From: Lysobacterales bacterium
Lineage (GTDB): Bacteria > Pseudomonadota > Gammaproteobacteria > Xanthomonadales > SZUA-36
Direction: 5' to 3'
Assembly: GCA_030637665.1 (NCBI GenBank)
Contig: DAOWGA010000154.1
Coordinates: 1-8,079, forward strand
DNA: 8,079 nt
The position numbers and the translations under genes were made by a program. The notes beneath the pieces are model-generated. The model was not told the DNA's origin, searched no databases, and worked only from the letters and a program-made list of their open reading frames with translations. Each line of letters begins with the position of its first letter. Positions within the stretch are counted from its first letter, which is position 1. Shown piece after piece: positions 6,042-8,079 of the stretch.

Positions 6042-7367
6042 CTACAACGTCAGCCTTCTCAGGTCTTCCAGCCGGCTGGCGAGGTAGCGCGTGAAACGCG
6101 CTGCTTCCGCACCATCGATCACCCGGTGATCGTAAGACAAGGACAGGGGCAGCATAAGCCGCGGATGGAAGCTCTCGCCATCCCACACCGGTACCATGTG
6201 CGAACGGGACACACCGAGAATAGCCACTTCAGGCGCATTGATAATCGGCGTGAATCCAGTACCACCAATGCCACCGAGACTGGATATGGAAATACACCCG
6301 CCCTGGATATCCTTCGGTTTCAATTTCTTGTCCCTCGCCCTGCCGCTGATTTCCGCCAGTTCGCTGGCCAGTTCCATGATGCCCTTGCGCTCGCAGTTCC
6401 GGATCACCGGGACAACCAGGCCGTCCGGTGTATCCACGGCGACGCCGATGTTGAAATATTTCTTGAGCACCAGGGTCTCACCATCCCTGTCGAGTGAAGC
6501 ATTGAACCGGGGGAATTTCTTCAGTGCCGCGACGGTCGCCTTGATAAGGAAAACCAGGGGTGTGAGCTTAAACCCCTGAGCCAGGGCATCATCCTCATTC
6601 GCTTTTCGAAATGCCTCCATGTCCATGATGTCCGCTTCGTCGTGTTGGGTCACGTGAGGGATGCCGATCCAGTTCCGGTGCAAGTGACCGGCGGACAATT
6701 TCCTGATCCGTGAGAGAGGCTGCTTTTCCACTTCTCCGTAGCGGCTGTAGTCGACTTCCAGCAGCTCGGGGAAATCAAACCTGAGCCCGCCTGGGCTGGC
6801 AACGGTTGAGTCTGCGGTACCGCTCATCACGGATTTGACGAAGGCCGAAACATCTTCCCTGACGATGCGACCCTTGCTGGCGCTCCCCGCAACGCGAGTG
6901 AGGTCGACACCCAGTTCGCGTGCAAAGCGTCTTATGGCCGGGCTGGCGTAAGGAACTTTGGACGGGTCCAGCGCAGCAACGCCCGTTTCAGGTTGAGCGG
7001 GAGGTTCTTGTGCTGCCCGGGGTTCAGATGGTGCCTGTCCGGGTTCGTCGGCCGGAGGTGCTTTGGAGGCGGGCGGCTCGGCTGCTGCAGGCTCTTCGGC
7101 CGAACCGGCGCCATCTTCCGCCGCATCAGATACTTCAAGCACCGCTACGATATCGCCCTCGGACACCGTGTCGTCGAGTTTGACTTTCAATTCCCGGATT
7201 ACGCCTTCCGCCGGAGAAGGTACTTCCATGGTTGCCTTGTCGCTTTCAAGCGTGATCAGCGAGTCCTCTACCTTGACCAGGTCGCCTGCGGATACCAAGA
7301 TCTCGATGACCGGTACGTCTGAGAAATCTCCGATATCCGGCACCTTGATTTCAATCCTATTACTCAC
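6042..7367 (-). CDS. aceF: Dihydrolipoyllysine-residue acetyltransferase (E2 of pyruvate dehydrogenase)
   Basis: This 441-residue E2 core subunit accepts the acetyl group from E1 on a swinging lipoyl arm and transfers it to CoA. The domains in order are as follows. One lipoyl domain spans about 1-80, with Lys44 in ESDKATMEVPSPAEG as the lipoylation site. An Ala/Pro/Glu-rich flexible linker spans about 81-135. A peripheral subunit-binding domain spans about 137-175 (PYASPAIRRFARELGVDL through GRIVREDV). The catalytic domain spans about 215-441, with HRVIDG (His414, Asp418) as the acetyltransferase motif. E. coli AceF has three lipoyl domains and is longer; a single-lipoyl form is common elsewhere. 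The start is GTG at 7367, supported by GGAG six bases upstream; no in-frame ATG gives the lipoyl domain's first strand. It follows aceE by 32 bp and precedes the protease by 15 bp. Confidence 0.97.
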   Translation of the reverse strand: MSNRIEIKVPDIGDFSDVPVIEILVSAGDLVKVEDSLITLESDKATMEVPSPAEGVIRELKVKLDDTVSEGDIVAVLEVSDAAEDGAGSAEEPAAAEPPASKAPPADEPGQAPSEPRAAQEPPAQPETGVAALDPSKVPYASPAIRRFARELGVDLTRVAGSASKGRIVREDVSAFVKSVMSGTADSTVASPGGLRFDFPELLEVDYSRYGEVEKQPLSRIRKLSAGHLHRNWIGIPHVTQHDEADIMDMEAFRKANEDDALAQGFKLTPLVFLIKATVAALKKFPRFNASLDRDGETLVLKKYFNIGVAVDTPDGLVVPVIRNCERKGIMELASELAEISGRARDKKLKPKDIQGGCISISSLGGIGGTGFTPIINAPEVAILGVSRSHMVPVWDGESFHPRLMLPLSLSYDHRVIDGAEAARFTRYLASRLEDLRRLTL

Positions 7368-7373
7368 ATTAAG

Positions 7374-7377
7374 CTCC
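7374..7377 (-). promoter_or_regulatory. Ribosome binding site for the GTG start of aceF
   Basis: On the minus strand GGAG is followed by CTTAAT and then GTGAGTAAT. The nearby ATG at 7369 is out of frame and runs directly into TGA, so the GTG is the real start. Confidence 0.7.
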
Positions 7378-7399
7378 GCGTTCCACAGTTTCGGCCTGC

Positions 7400-8079
7400 T
7401 CAGACCTTAATTGGGTTGATCTTGTCAGGATCGATACCCAGCTTCGAGCGTGCTTCCAGCAACTCACCCTGGCTGAACAAACCCTGGCGGTACAGAACAT
7501 ACAAAGCTGCGTATGCCACGTTGTGACGATCCACCTCGAAGAAGCTGCGGAGCTTTTCGCGGGTGTCTGAACGCCCGAACCCATCAGTGCCGAGCACGAT
7601 GTAATCCTCCTGCGGCAGGAAGCCCCTAATCTGGTCCGCAAAAGCCCTGACATAATCTGAAGCGGCCACGACGGGCCCCTGCTGGTCACGCAGACAACTT
7701 GTCACCCAGGGAATCCTGGGTTCTTTTTCAGGATTCAGGCGATTCCAGCGGGCACAGTCCACACCATCACGGCGCAACTCGGTGAAACTGGTGGCGCTCC
7801 AGATATCCGAAACGACACCGAAATCCTGCTCGAGGATATTGGCTGCTGCGATGACTTCCCGCAAAATGGCGCCTGAACCCAGCAACTGAACCTTGCGTGC
7901 GCCTTCCGGGCCCTGATGGAACGGGTACATTCCCCTGCAAATACCCTCCTCGGCGCCTTCCGGCATATCCGGGTGGGTGTAGTTCTCATTCATCACCGTG
8001 ATGTAGTAATAAATGTTTTCCTGTTCCTGGAACATGCGGCGCAATCCATCCTGGATGATCACCGCGAGTTCATAACCGA
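7400..8079 (-). CDS. aceE: Pyruvate dehydrogenase E1 component, homodimeric type, C-terminal part (5' end outside window)
   Basis: The frame is open to the right edge, so the visible 225 residues are the C-terminal quarter or so of a protein usually near 890 residues. In the family, E1 decarboxylates pyruvate with thiamine diphosphate and reductively acetylates the E2 lipoyl group. The visible part covers the end of the pyrimidine-binding domain and the transketolase-like C-terminal domain. GYELAVIIQDGLRRM at the edge, NIYYYITVMNENY, MPEGAEEGI, VQLLGSGAILREV, TSFTELRRDG and VLGTDGFGRSDTRE all closely match the E. coli AceE pattern rather than the alpha/beta heterotetrameric E1. The protein ends KINPIKV, with TGA at 7402-7400. 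The GTG at 8062 lies inside the domain and is not a start. It is the first visible gene of the aceE-aceF-protease-lpdA operon; the operon promoter and any regulator lie beyond the window. Confidence 0.97.
   Translation of the reverse strand, partial: GYELAVIIQDGLRRMFQEQENIYYYITVMNENYTHPDMPEGAEEGICRGMYPFHQGPEGARKVQLLGSGAILREVIAAANILEQDFGVVSDIWSATSFTELRRDGVDCARWNRLNPEKEPRIPWVTSCLRDQQGPVVAASDYVRAFADQIRGFLPQEDYIVLGTDGFGRSDTREKLRSFFEVDRHNVAYAALYVLYRQGLFSQGELLEARSKLGIDPDKINPIKV

Noticed and set aside
5532..6497. A 321-codon open frame on the plus strand opposite the protease and aceF genes
   Set aside because: It crosses the boundary of two confidently assigned minus-strand genes and has no recognisable motif or ribosome site.

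Overview
The window looks like chromosomal sequence from a free-living gammaproteobacterium or close relative. The evidence is a TonB-dependent outer-membrane receptor (so a Gram-negative cell), an AceE of the E. coli homodimeric type, and an E. coli-like dihydrolipoyl dehydrogenase. The exact genus cannot be read from the sequence. Coding is dense, with two blocks facing each other across an AT-rich, repeat-bearing gap.

Plus-strand block (1-3779). The 3' part of a TonB-dependent receptor gene is followed after 152 bp by a DASS/SLC13-type sodium-coupled carboxylate (or sulfate) transporter. Twelve bp further on is a predicted class I SAM-dependent methyltransferase of the COG4798 type, with a hydrophobic, possibly lipoprotein-like N-terminus. 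Transporter and methyltransferase look co-transcribed. The receptor may belong to the same uptake locus, but the sequence does not prove this.

Convergent gap (3780-4041, about 41 percent G+C). It holds GCCGCAAATT/ACGCAAATT repeats, a near-perfect 15-bp inverted repeat whose arms are 208 bp apart, and several palindromes. It may be a small non-coding repeat element, with a weak terminator candidate for the minus-strand operon.

Minus-strand block (8079 down to 4042). This is a pyruvate dehydrogenase operon in transcription order: aceE (E1, 3' end only), aceF (E2 with one lipoyl domain), a membrane-anchored single-domain aspartic protease of the DTGA retropepsin-like type, and lpdA (E3). Spacings are 32 bp, 15 bp and a 4-bp ATGA overlap. 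E1, E2 and E3 together convert pyruvate to acetyl-CoA, CO2 and NADH.

I see no clearly new system. The items most worth a second look are the predicted periplasm-facing protease inside the PDH operon, the intergenic repeat element, and the possibly exported methyltransferase.
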